Source of the DNA: an uncultured bacterium | GTDB lineage: Bacteria; Bacillota; Clostridia; Lachnospirales; Anaerotignaceae | DNA: 14,324 nucleotides | Direction of reading: 5' to 3' | NCBI GenBank assembly: GCA_905214825.1 | Contig: CAJMNV010000041.1 | Location: forward strand, 1 to 14,324 | Shown here: piece after piece, positions 1 through 6,312 of the stretch | Layout of the letters: every line of letters starts with the position of its first letter | How positions within the stretch are numbered: position 1 is the stretch's first letter | Position numbers and translations under genes: made by a program | The notes under the pieces: generated by a model | Database searches by the model: none | Told to the model about the DNA's origin: nothing | The model's input: the letters and a program-made list of their open reading frames with translations, nothing else

Positions 1-1
1 T

Positions 2-400
2 TTGATTGGGACATCGATGTTTAGTACCACATTGTTGAATATCAACCCGATTGGCACATTTATATTATGTATTCCCACAAGAATGTTGATGGGATATTTG
101 ACAGGGGTTTGTTTTCGATGGATTTCTAAAATGGACAAAACCAAAACAGTTTGTTATTTTGCGGGCGGATTTTTGGCAGCATTTTTGAATACAATATTGT
201 TTATGAGTGTATTGTTGTTGTTCTTCTGGAATACACCTTTTATACAAGAGATTAATGCAAGTTTTGGTAATTTGAATCCATTCCTTTTTGTGTTTGCATT
301 TGTGGGTATCAATGGATTATTGGAAATGCCTGCAAGTTGTGTGGTTGGCGGAATGGTCAGCAAAGTATTGGCAAAAACAGTTTGCAGAAAGCGTGCATAA
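2..400 (+). CDS. ECF transporter S component, probably pantothenate-specific (PanT-like), 5'-truncated by window edge
   Basis: The reading frame is already open at the left edge, so the start lies outside the window and about 132 C-terminal residues are visible. They are strongly hydrophobic, with several membrane-spanning stretches. One begins in the visible N-terminal part (FSTTLLNINPIGTFI), one is around AGGFLAAFLNTILFMSVLLL, and the last is around FLFVFAFVGINGLLEMPAS. The tail is basic and cytosolic-looking (AKTVCRKRA). Small-residue-rich helices and an N-rich 'LLNINP' segment fit the substrate-binding S subunits of energy-coupling-factor transporters, which work with a shared EcfT/EcfA module encoded elsewhere. 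The substrate is inferred from context only: two pantothenate kinase genes follow directly on the same strand, which suggests pantothenate import feeding CoA synthesis. A hairpin followed by a T run separates it from coaX. Another vitamin S component remains possible. Confidence 0.6.
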   Translation: MIGTSMFSTTLLNINPIGTFILCIPTRMLMGYLTGVCFRWISKMDKTKTVCYFAGGFLAAFLNTILFMSVLLLFFWNTPFIQEINASFGNLNPFLFVFAFVGINGLLEMPASCVVGGMVSKVLAKTVCRKRA

Positions 401-425
401 ATAAAAAATCATGCGGATATGATGC

Positions 426-456
426 GGCATGGGAGCTGTATTCCCGTGCCCTTTTT
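426..456 (+). terminator. Terminator-like hairpin between the transporter and coaX
   Basis: GGCATGGGAG (426-435) pairs with TTCCCGTGCC (441-450). This is a 10-bp, GC-rich stem with two G-U pairs and a 5-nt loop, followed by CTTTTT. It lies 25 nt after the transporter stop and 34 nt before the coaX start, so it could be a full terminator or a partial one that lowers coaX expression relative to the transporter. I see no obvious promoter between it and coaX, so some read-through is likely. Confidence 0.65.
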
Positions 457-489
457 GTCTAAACAAAGAATGAGGTAAGGAGTACAAAA

Positions 490-1263
490 ATGATATTAGT
501 AATTGATGTGAGCAATACCAATACCACATTGGGCGTGTTTGACAAAGAGTGTTTGGTGGCAAATTGGCGGTTGTCTACATTGAATAGCCGCACATCAGAT
601 GAAACAGGTATGCTGTTGCGTATGTTGTTTGTACATTCTGACGTTTCCATTGCGGATATTGAAGCAGTGGTGGTTTCATCTGTGGTGCCAAATGTGATGT
701 ATTCTTTGTTGAGTGGTATCAAAAAATATCTGCAAAAAGAGCCGATGGTCGTAAAGGCAGGTATGAAAACAGGTATCAATTTGAGAATGGAAAATCCAAA
801 AGAAATGGGTACAGACCGTATTGTCAATTTGGTGGCGGCGTATGAATTGTATGGTGGTCCTGCGATTGTGATTGATTACAGCACAGCAACCACATTTGAT
901 GTGTTGAGTGAAAAAGGTGAATTTTTGACAGGGATTACCGCACCAGGGATACAGATTTGTGCGGACGCATTGACACAAAGAGCTGCACAACTACCAAAAA
1001 TCGAAATTAAACAAACAAGCTTGATTACAAAAAATACAGTAGAAAGCATACAAGCAGGGCTTGTGGTTGGACATATTGGAGAAGCTTGTTATATTGTGGA
1101 GCAAATCAAAAATTGGTTTGATATGCCAAATATGAAAGTTGTGGCAACAGGTGGTCTGGCAAAAGTCATTGATGAAAATGAAGAAATATTTGATGTGTAT
1201 GACCCTGTTTTGTCTTTGCAAGGATTGCGTTTGTTATATGAAAAGAACAAAAACAGGAAATAG
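490..1263 (+). CDS. coaX: Type III pantothenate kinase, copy 1 (divergent active-site motifs)
   Basis: CoaX-family protein of 257 residues, the usual family length. The family phosphorylates pantothenate with ATP, the first step of CoA synthesis, and does not respond to CoA feedback. Family landmarks in order: nucleotide loop DVSNTN (6-11), RTSDE (34-38), SSVVP (63-67), GTDRIVN (107-113), IDYSTATTFD (128-137), APGI (151-154), KNTVESIQAG (181-190) and ATGG (219-222). The acidic residues expected at the active site, D6, D109 and D129, are present. Compared with the family consensus it has serine for glycine in DVGNT (S8) and in DxGTAT (S131), and threonine for alanine in GADR. These changes touch phosphate-binding loops and could alter activity. 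The start is supported by AAGGAG at 477-482, 7 nt before the ATG. Copy 2 starts 12 nt after its stop, clearly in one operon. Confidence 0.88.
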   Translation: MILVIDVSNTNTTLGVFDKECLVANWRLSTLNSRTSDETGMLLRMLFVHSDVSIADIEAVVVSSVVPNVMYSLLSGIKKYLQKEPMVVKAGMKTGINLRMENPKEMGTDRIVNLVAAYELYGGPAIVIDYSTATTFDVLSEKGEFLTGITAPGIQICADALTQRAAQLPKIEIKQTSLITKNTVESIQAGLVVGHIGEACYIVEQIKNWFDMPNMKVVATGGLAKVIDENEEIFDVYDPVLSLQGLRLLYEKNKNRK

Positions 1264-1275
1264 GAGGAAACCGAA

Positions 1276-2046
1276 ATGCTTTTGGTAATTGATGTGGGAA
1301 ACACCAATTATGTTTTGGGTGTATATCGAGGAGAAAAACTGGTAAAATGTTGGCGTATGGCAACAGCAGGCGTGCGAACCGCAGACGAAACAGGGATATT
1401 TATCCATTCTTTGTTTGATGCTTCTGAATTGCGTGCAAAAGATATCAAAGCTGTTATCATTTCTTCGGTTGTGCCTGATATTATGTATTCTTTGACGCAA
1501 GGCATACGAAAATATTTTCATATTGAACCAATGATTGTGAGTGTAGGTATGAAAACGGGTATTGCCATAAAAAGAGATGACCCCAAAAGTGTGGGGGCAG
1601 ACCGCATTGTCAATTTAGTGGCAGCAAATGAAATTTATGGTGGGCCTGCAGTTGTCATTGACTATGGCACAGCAAATACATTTGATGTCATCAATGAAAA
1701 ATCAGAATTTATCACAGGCTTGATTACACCAGGGATTTCCATTTGTGCAGAGGCATTGACACAAAGAGCCGCACAACTGCCCAAAATCGAAATCAAAAAA
1801 CCAAAATCCATTGTAGTCAAAAATACGGTTGGCAGTATACAAGCTGGGCTTGTGTTGGGACATATTGGACAAACCACATATATCATTGACAGATTGAAAA
1901 AAGAGTTGGATATGCCGAATATGAAAGTCATTGCGACAGGTGGTTTGGCAAGGGTGATTGACCCCGACAGAAAGATATTTGATGTGTTAGACCCTGTTTT
2001 AACATTGAAAGGGCTGAAATTGTTATATCAAAAAAATAAAGCATGA
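1276..2046 (+). CDS. coaX: Type III pantothenate kinase, copy 2 (canonical phosphate loops)
   Basis: This 256-residue CoaX-family protein is a tandem paralogue of the gene just upstream; the two align without gaps through at least the first 170 residues. It keeps the canonical DVGNTN (6-11), RTADE (34-38), GADRIVN (107-113) and a nearly canonical IDYGTANTFD (128-137), with N in place of the usual second T of GTAT. D6, D109 and D129 are all present, so this looks like the catalytically standard copy. The stretch LTQRAAQLPKIEIK (161-174) is identical in both copies and similar in DNA, consistent with local duplication. A strong AGGAGG (1262-1267) lies 8 nt before the ATG. CoaX enzymes are dimers whose active site involves the interface, so a mixed dimer with copy 1 is possible but is inference. 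A hairpin at 2050-2087 follows. Confidence 0.92.
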   Translation: MLLVIDVGNTNYVLGVYRGEKLVKCWRMATAGVRTADETGIFIHSLFDASELRAKDIKAVIISSVVPDIMYSLTQGIRKYFHIEPMIVSVGMKTGIAIKRDDPKSVGADRIVNLVAANEIYGGPAVVIDYGTANTFDVINEKSEFITGLITPGISICAEALTQRAAQLPKIEIKKPKSIVVKNTVGSIQAGLVLGHIGQTTYIIDRLKKELDMPNMKVIATGGLARVIDPDRKIFDVLDPVLTLKGLKLLYQKNKA

Positions 2047-2049
2047 ATA

Positions 2050-2087
2050 AAAATCTCTTGTACAATGTGTATTTGACAAGAGATTTT
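2050..2087 (+). terminator. Hairpin terminator after the coaX pair
   Basis: AAAATCTCTTGT (2050-2061) and ACAAGAGATTTT (2076-2087) form a perfect 12-bp stem with a 14-nt loop, directly after the second coaX stop. The run of T is short and lies inside the right arm, so termination efficiency is uncertain. Placement between an operon end and spoVT supports the call. Confidence 0.6.
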
Positions 2088-2108
2088 CTGGTAATAGAAC
2101 ATATTTTT

Positions 2109-2138
2109 ACATAATTTTGTTTTGTTTGGTTTATACTA
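2109..2138 (+). promoter_or_regulatory. Possible sigma-G-like promoter of spoVT
   Basis: ACATA (2109-2113), then 17-18 nt, then TTATACTA (2131-2138). This resembles the Bacillus sigma-G pattern (GHATR, 17-18 nt, CATNHTA). In B. subtilis spoVT is transcribed by sigma-G in the forespore, which makes the reading attractive. A sigma-A reading is also possible: TATACT as -10 with TTTACA 20 nt upstream, which is rather far. Confidence 0.3.
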
Positions 2139-2150
2139 TTTTTGCAAAAA

Positions 2151-2169
2151 CAACAAACAGCATTTGTTG
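2151..2169 (+). repeat. Inverted repeat in the spoVT leader
   Basis: CAACAAA (2151-2157) and TTTGTTG (2163-2169) are perfect 7-bp arms around CAGCA. The repeat lies between the likely -10 region and the SD (2178-2184). It could be a protein operator, for instance for autoregulation, or a leader hairpin. No T run follows, so it is not a terminator. Confidence 0.45.
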
Positions 2170-2195
2170 ACAAAAATAAGGAGGGCAAAACAAAT

Positions 2196-2741
2196 ATGAA
2201 AGCAACAGGTATTGTCAGAAGAATTGACGATTTGGGTAGAGTGGTTATACCAAAAGAAATCCGTCGTACACTGCGTATCAGAGAAGGCGACCCATTGGAA
2301 ATATTTACAGATAGAGAAGGCGAAATTATACTCAAAAAATATTCACCAATCGGAGAGCTTGGCACATTTGCAAAAGAATATGCCGAAAGTTTGGCACAAA
2401 CTGCGGGGCATATTGTTTGTATTGTGGATAAAGACCGCATCATTGCGGTGTCTGGTGGTGCCAAAAAAGAATTTTTGGAAAAACGCATTAGCCAAGAAAT
2501 GGAAGAATGTATTGGAAAAAGAATTGCATTTACGGCACAAGAAAATGATGGGCAATTTGTCCCTGTGTTATATGAAAAAGAAGAAAACACATACCCTTAC
2601 CAACTAGTTGCACCAATCATTGCAGAAGGTGATGCAATGGGGGCGGTACTGTTTTTATCCAAAGAGAAAAAAATGGGCGAAGTGGAAGGTAAATTGGCAC
2701 AGACTGCCGCAGGTTTTTTAGGAAAACAAATGGAACAATGA
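2196..2741 (+). CDS. spoVT: Stage V sporulation protein T, AbrB-type transcription factor
   Basis: Predicted protein of 181 residues; B. subtilis SpoVT has 178. Residues 1-50 are an AbrB/SpoVT swapped-hairpin DNA-binding domain beginning MKATGIVRRIDDLGRVVIPK, with the family hallmarks RRTLRIREGDPLEIF and EIILKKYSP. The rest, about residues 55-180, fits the GAF-like C-terminal domain of SpoVT (VCIVDKDRIIAVSGG, then PVLYEKEENTYPYQLVAPII). In Bacillus and Clostridium SpoVT tunes forespore gene expression and spore coat and germination properties, so the gene points to an endospore-forming lineage. The start at 2196 is chosen because AAGGAGG (2178-2184) sits at the right distance and the family begins MKATGIVRRID; an in-frame extension to 2142 lacks support. 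The gene is monocistronic, with a leader inverted repeat and its own terminator. Confidence 0.95.
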   Translation: MKATGIVRRIDDLGRVVIPKEIRRTLRIREGDPLEIFTDREGEIILKKYSPIGELGTFAKEYAESLAQTAGHIVCIVDKDRIIAVSGGAKKEFLEKRISQEMEECIGKRIAFTAQENDGQFVPVLYEKEENTYPYQLVAPIIAEGDAMGAVLFLSKEKKMGEVEGKLAQTAAGFLGKQMEQ

Positions 2742-2751
2742 AACAGAGTTG

Positions 2752-2794
2752 CCCCTTGCGTGGCAAAACAAATGTCATGCAGGGGGATTTTTTT
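2752..2794 (+). terminator. Strong intrinsic terminator of spoVT
   Basis: CCCCTTGCGTGGCA (2752-2765) pairs with TGTCATGCAGGGGG (2773-2786) over 14 bp, including three G-U pairs. The loop is 7 nt and A, then seven T (2788-2794), follows. It starts 10 nt after the spoVT stop and ends 15 nt before the DUF1653 start, so that gene probably depends on read-through or on a promoter I cannot see. Confidence 0.85.
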
Positions 2795-2809
2795 AGAAAA
2801 GAGGAAAAT

Positions 2810-3049
2810 ATGCAAAAACAAATACATAAGCAAGGCTATTATAAACATTATAAAGGAAATTATTATCAAGTGCTGGGTGTGGCAAAACATTCGGAAACAT
2901 TGGAAGAATTGGTGGTGTATCAACCACAATATGGTGACTTTGGGCTTTGGGTGAGACCGTTGGATATGTTTTTGGAGTATGTGGAAGTAGATGGGCAGAG
3001 GATGTCTCGTTTTGCATTTGTGGGTATGACATTACCAGAAAATAGATAA
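2810..3049 (+). CDS. DUF1653 family small protein
   Basis: Predicted protein of 79 residues, typical for DUF1653. The family pattern is clear: a Y-rich start YYKHYKGNYYQVLGVAKHSET, then LEELVVYQPQYGDFGLWVRPLDMF and a final FAFV segment. The tyrosine, aromatic and glycine-rich beta content suggests a compact SH3-like fold, but I know of no established function for the family. The start at 2810 is chosen over an in-frame upstream ATG at 2738, because GAGGA (2801-2805) lies just before it, the family starts here, and the 2738 start would put the spoVT terminator inside the coding region. It is convergent with the DUF4364 gene across a shared terminator. Confidence 0.85.
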   Translation: MQKQIHKQGYYKHYKGNYYQVLGVAKHSETLEELVVYQPQYGDFGLWVRPLDMFLEYVEVDGQRMSRFAFVGMTLPENR

Positions 3050-3052
3050 AAC

Positions 3053-3087
3053 AAAAATACTTGTCTTTTTGCAGGCAAGTATTTTTT
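3053..3087. terminator. Bidirectional terminator between the DUF1653 and DUF4364 genes
   Basis: AAAAATACTTG (3053-3063) and CAAGTATTTTT (3076-3086) form a perfect 11-bp stem that two more pairs (3064-3065 with 3074-3075) can extend. The T run serves the plus-strand transcript, and the A run at the left base becomes a U run for the minus-strand one. It lies between two convergent genes. Confidence 0.8.
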
Positions 3088-3094
3088 ATATGGT

Positions 3095-3697
3095 TTATTC
3101 TGTTGTTTCTTTTGTTATAGATGGAAAATTTTGTTTTTTTGCTTTGAATGTGCTGTTTTCTGCTTCGGTATCTTTGACCAATGATGTCACAATGGAACCG
3201 TACAGATGACTGACATTTTTTCGCCAGTTGCGGCATATGGCAAGTGCTTGTTGTTTGGATACCACAGAAACACTGATTTCCATTAAAATATTGCCGTTGT
3301 CATCATGCAGACCACACTTTACCAAAAAATCGTCATTGATTTCTGGGAAATAATTTGCAGTAACGGCATATTCAGCACGAATGCGTTTGCTGTTTTCTTG
3401 CACATAAGTATTGATTTCACTGCGTGCGTGTTTAGAAATATGGTTCAAAAAATAATTGACGGTTTCATCGCCTTCGTCTGTCAGGGTGTAACGGGTGTTG
3501 TTTTGTTCTCGTGACTTTTCCAGCCAGCCTGCGTCAACCAGTTCCGCCAGATATTGCTGTACAGAAAAATAATCCATATAATTTTTTTCCAATAAAAATT
3601 GGCAAATTTCACTGTTTGACAATGCGATACCCATTTTTTGAAGTAAATGCAGAATAATCAATTTATGTTCTGCCAACTGTCGAATGGAATCTGACAT
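3095..3697 (-). CDS. DUF4364 family protein, winged-helix-like
   Basis: Predicted protein of 200 residues matching the DUF4364 family common in Lachnospirales. The N-terminal third (about 1-80) looks like a winged-helix DNA-binding region: helices around QLAEHKLIILHLLQKMG, ALSNSEICQFLLEKNY and FSVQQYLAELVDAGWLEK, then a wing-like RYTLTDEGDETVNYF. The middle and C-terminus (about 90-185) form an alpha/beta region with HDDNGNILMEISVSVVSKQQA and a closing helix. A transcriptional regulatory role is inferred from the fold pattern; no target is known to me. AGAAGGGGG lies 8-16 nt upstream of the ATG. A short inverted repeat just beyond the ribosome binding site could be an operator. Confidence 0.82.
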   Translation of the reverse strand: MSDSIRQLAEHKLIILHLLQKMGIALSNSEICQFLLEKNYMDYFSVQQYLAELVDAGWLEKSREQNNTRYTLTDEGDETVNYFLNHISKHARSEINTYVQENSKRIRAEYAVTANYFPEINDDFLVKCGLHDDNGNILMEISVSVVSKQQALAICRNWRKNVSHLYGSIVTSLVKDTEAENSTFKAKKQNFPSITKETTE

Positions 3698-3714
3698 GGA
3701 AAAACCCCCTTCTC

Positions 3715-3734
3715 ATAATGTTGCTGTTCATTAT
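3715..3734. repeat. Inverted repeat upstream of the DUF4364 gene
   Basis: ATAATG (3715-3720) and CATTAT (3729-3734) are perfect 6-bp arms with an 8-nt spacer. They lie immediately upstream of the ribosome binding site of the DUF4364 gene, which is on the minus strand. Position and symmetry suit an operator, but AT-rich arms of this length can arise by chance. I could not assign a convincing -35/-10 pair beside it. Confidence 0.3.
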
Positions 3735-3821
3735 CATATCATATTTTTGTCAAAAGAAAAACAAAAAACAAGAAAAAAATCAAAAAACAAAAGCAGATAT
3801 GCCATTACAAAATATTGTGTT

Positions 3822-4733
3822 TTATTTTTGATACAAATCGCCTTGGTGTATTTGCCGCAAACGCAATTCTTTATGTATGGTGTTCAAAACGTCACGTTTG
3901 TTTAAGCTCCATAATGGGGCGAGTAGTGTTTTTGGGTTTCCGTCGCCTGTCAAACGATGTATCACAATATCAGGGCGTAAGCGTGCAATACAACCACATA
4001 CCATATCAATATATGTTTCTTTGGTTAAGGGGGTGTATTTGCCAGATTGATAGATATTTGCCAGTGCAGTGTCAGAAAGTACATGCATCAAATGCAATTT
4101 GATACCTTGTATGGGCAAATGGTTCAAATAAGCGATGGGATTAGAGATATCATCATGTGTTTCTTAGATCAATCATAATATAATATTTAATAAAATGTCT
4201 AGATTTCTTTTGCGTAATGATAAAACGGCGTTTTCAAAAACAGAATTGAGATATCCACGACGGATAAAATGTGCAGACGTTTCATTTGCCGTTTGAAAGC
4301 CCAATTCCACCCATACTTTTGTTTTGGTCTGTAATTGTGCCAATATATCCAACACGTCATCTCCTAAACAGTCGGGACGTGTGGCAATGGAAATACCCAC
4401 AATATCAGGTTGTGAAATAGCTTCTGTGTATAATTTGTGTAAATGGGCAGCAGGGGCATATGTGTTTGTGTATGCTTGAAAATATGCAATATATTTTGGG
4501 TTTTCCCATTTTGCAGCGGTTTGTTGTTTGCCTTGTTGAATTTGTTGTGCAATGGATAATGTGGCAGGTGCAGAAAAATCCCCCGAACCTTCCGCAGAAC
4601 AAAACAGGCAGCCACCATACCCCAATGTGCCATCACGGTTGGGGCATGTAAAACCACCATCTAATGCAATTTTTGCAGTTTTTGTGCCAAATAAATTGCG
4701 ATAATATGTGTTTAAGTCAATATAGGGTTTCAT
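3822..4733 (-). pseudogene. TIGR01212-family radical SAM protein (YtqA/YhcC-like), interrupted by two in-frame stops
   Basis: One reading frame of 304 codons carries a whole TIGR01212-type radical SAM protein but contains TGA at 4173-4175 and TAA at 4164-4166. The N-terminal part has the variant cluster motif of this family: C30, C42 and C45 in GFTCPNRDGTLGYGGCLFC. GSGDF and ATRPDCL follow, then VELGFQTANETS. After the stops the same frame continues with ETHDDIS and NHLPIQGIKLHLMHVL, then IHRLTGDGNPKTLLAPLW and the family ending KELRLRQIHQGDLYQK. Homologues have a GLP-type turn exactly where the stops lie, and spacing suggests no insertion or deletion, only substitutions. The family's cellular role is not established. 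The product should be a 186-residue fragment lacking the C-terminal part of the barrel. Sequencing or assembly error is the main alternative. The start overlaps the upstream ORF by 17 nt. Confidence 0.85.
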
Positions 4734-5118
4734 GGTTGCAATTACCTTTCTCTATATGTTTTTGTCTTAGATTTTCGCACAAACGCAACAATGCTTGCCA
4801 ACGGGTATCATCTTGTATGGCAGAAAGCAACAGTAACAAAAAATCGGCTTTACTGCTTTCCAGAAAATGTTCTGTTTTCAAAGTGTTGTTACAAAAGCTT
4901 TTCCATGTGTATTCATTGCATGCAAAAGGGATACAACATTCCATATCTGTGAGTATATTGCCGATTGTGGTGTTGCCACAGGGCAGATTTGCAGTGTGGC
5001 AGTAAAATGCCCGACTATTTAAAAATATGATATTATGGGGCATTTGAAAACATTGTAACGTTTGTCGCAAAAGAGAAAAATAGCCGCAAAGTGTTTTGCG
5101 GCTGATGGTTTGTATCAC
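4717..5118 (-). CDS. Unrecognised cysteine-rich small protein (133 residues)
   Basis: I do not recognise this protein. With a GTG start at 5118, placed 8 nt after GAGG (5127-5130), it has 133 residues including ten cysteines (about 11, 23, 40, 47, 61, 62, 67, 76, 114 and 127), with a local cluster MECCIPFAC. The C-terminal third is a likely amphipathic helix region (ADFLLLLLSAIQDDTRWQALLRLCENLRQKHIEKG). No signal peptide or clear membrane segment is seen. It overlaps the radical SAM start by 17 nt, as in translationally coupled genes. A perfect 9-bp hairpin with a T run lies in its first codons (5076-5103), so either the ORF is attenuated or the true start is later; the next in-frame ATG, at 5043, lacks an SD. 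The cysteines next to an iron-sulfur enzyme gene are suggestive only. Confidence 0.45.
   Translation of the reverse strand: MIQTISRKTLCGYFSLLRQTLQCFQMPHNIIFLNSRAFYCHTANLPCGNTTIGNILTDMECCIPFACNEYTWKSFCNNTLKTEHFLESSKADFLLLLLSAIQDDTRWQALLRLCENLRQKHIEKGNCNHETLY
5076..5103 (-). terminator. Intrinsic terminator-like hairpin on the minus strand, inside the start of an ORF
   Basis: On the minus strand AGCCGCAAA, a 4-nt loop ACAC and TTTGCGGCT form a perfect 9-bp stem, followed by ATTTTTCTCTTTT. It lies 86 nt after the stop of the PLP enzyme gene, a normal place for an operon terminator, but it falls at about codons 6-15 of the cysteine-rich ORF. Confidence 0.7.
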
Positions 5119-5127
5119 ATCAATCAC

Positions 5128-5147
5128 CTCAGAATTTTTTATCTGAG
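5128..5147 (-). promoter_or_regulatory. Hairpin covering part of a ribosome binding site
   Basis: CTCAGA (5128-5133) and TCTGAG (5142-5147) are 6-bp arms around an AT loop. In the minus-strand transcript the downstream arm contains the GAG of the GAGG used by the cysteine-rich ORF, so folding would partly hide that site. It lies just upstream of the terminator hairpin at 5076-5103. Confidence 0.35.
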
Positions 5148-5188
5148 TTTATGATATCCTTTTTCAATCAAAATATATTGTCAGATTT

Positions 5189-6295
5189 TTACGGTTGTTC
5201 TACCAATTTTTTCAGTTCTTCCAAAAGTATTTTGTTTTGTTCTGGACATAAAATACAGAAACGCAAAAATGTTTCATCTAAGAATGCAAAACTAGAAGCA
5301 TCTCGTATCAACAGTTTTTTCACAATGAGTGTTTCAAATATTTGTGCAGCAGTGATATGAGGTGTCAAAAGCTGCAACAATATGAAATTGGCAGAAGATG
5401 GATAAGCTTTGATGTTTTTCCATGTAGCAATTTCATCAAATGCTTTTTTGCGTTCTGTGGAAATGAGATTTTTTGTTTGATTGTGAAAATCCGTATCCAA
5501 AAACAGACGCTCACCAGCAAATGCGGCAAGACTATTGACACTCCAAGGGTCTTGGTTTGTTTTCAAACGGTTCAAAAATGCTTCATTGGAAGATATGCCG
5601 TATCCCAAACGCAAACCGGGGGCAGCAAAAAATTTTGATGTGCCACGAATGACAAACAGATTGTCAAATTCTGCTACCAAAGGAATGGCACAAATTTCAT
5701 CTAAATTATCGGAAAATTCGATGTATGTTTCATCAATCATCACAGATGCCCCAATGGTTTTACAATGCGAAAGTATTTGACGTAGTTGTGTCACTGTCAG
5801 TGCAGAGCCTGTTGGGTTGTTAGGGTTACAAGCAACGAACATACCGATTTCCGGTGTCAGTGCTTGCAAAAGTTTTTCCATATCTATGACAAAATCATTT
5901 TCCGCAGACAATGGAAAATAACAAAATGTACCACCAGTTAAAGAAACTTCTCTTTCATATTCGCTGTATGCAGGGCCAAGAATGATACTTTTTTTGGCAT
6001 TGACTGTTTTGATGAATGTACCAATCAATTCTGTGGAGCCATTGCCCACAACAATGTGTTCTGTACTGGCACTTGTATACCCTGCAATGGCATTGCGTAA
6101 TGCGGTATAGTGTTTGTCGGGATATGTGGAAATGATGTCCAAATTTTGAGATAATGCGGTTTTGACAGATTGTGGAAATCCCAATGGGTTGATATTGCCG
6201 CTAAAATCCAAAATTTCACTTTTTGGTATACCATAGTTGCGTTCGATGGCGTCTAAATCGCCACCATGTTGGTGTATGATTGGTTGGGTTTGCAT
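5189..6295 (-). CDS. PLP-dependent aminotransferase/decarboxylase of the CobD/HisC type
   Basis: Predicted protein of 368 residues of PLP fold type I. The N-terminus HGGDLDAIERNYGI ... ILDFSGNINPLGFP (about 10-41) is characteristic of CobD-like L-threonine-O-3-phosphate decarboxylases and close histidinol-phosphate aminotransferase relatives. Also visible are VVGNGSTELI (82-91), NPNNPTG (157-163), DETYIEF (188-194) with the PLP-contacting Asp and Tyr, and the Schiff-base lysine K221 in TSKFFAAPGLRLGYG. FILLQL and LRFC near the end are family positions. True CobD makes aminopropanol phosphate for cobalamin, HisC makes histidinol phosphate. No cobalamin or histidine gene is in the window, so the substrate is open. 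AAAGGA precedes the ATG, and the 519-residue gene ends 17 nt upstream, indicating one transcript. Confidence 0.8.
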   Translation of the reverse strand: MQTQPIIHQHGGDLDAIERNYGIPKSEILDFSGNINPLGFPQSVKTALSQNLDIISTYPDKHYTALRNAIAGYTSASTEHIVVGNGSTELIGTFIKTVNAKKSIILGPAYSEYEREVSLTGGTFCYFPLSAENDFVIDMEKLLQALTPEIGMFVACNPNNPTGSALTVTQLRQILSHCKTIGASVMIDETYIEFSDNLDEICAIPLVAEFDNLFVIRGTSKFFAAPGLRLGYGISSNEAFLNRLKTNQDPWSVNSLAAFAGERLFLDTDFHNQTKNLISTERKKAFDEIATWKNIKAYPSSANFILLQLLTPHITAAQIFETLIVKKLLIRDASSFAFLDETFLRFCILCPEQNKILLEELKKLVEQP

Positions 6296-6312
6296 AACTC
6301 AAAATCCTTTCT

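Noticed and set aside
2212..2607. 131-residue alternative-frame ORF inside spoVT
   Set aside because: It is a shadow of spoVT: no SD, no family resemblance, and the main frame is clearly SpoVT.
2738..2809. Upstream start of the DUF1653 gene overlapping the spoVT stop
   Set aside because: It would place a strong terminator in the coding region and add residues not typical of the family; GAGGA directs the start at 2810.
3822..4127. C-terminal radical SAM segment as an independent 101-residue gene
   Set aside because: It begins at a TTG with no SD, is in the same frame as the upstream fragment, and matches only the end of the TIGR01212 family. It is the tail of the broken gene.
4164..4175. Selenocysteine or other programmed recoding at the TGA in the radical SAM gene
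   Set aside because: A TAA follows three codons later and the replaced residues are a structural GLP turn, not a site for selenocysteine. I see no stem-loop of SECIS type directly after the TGA.
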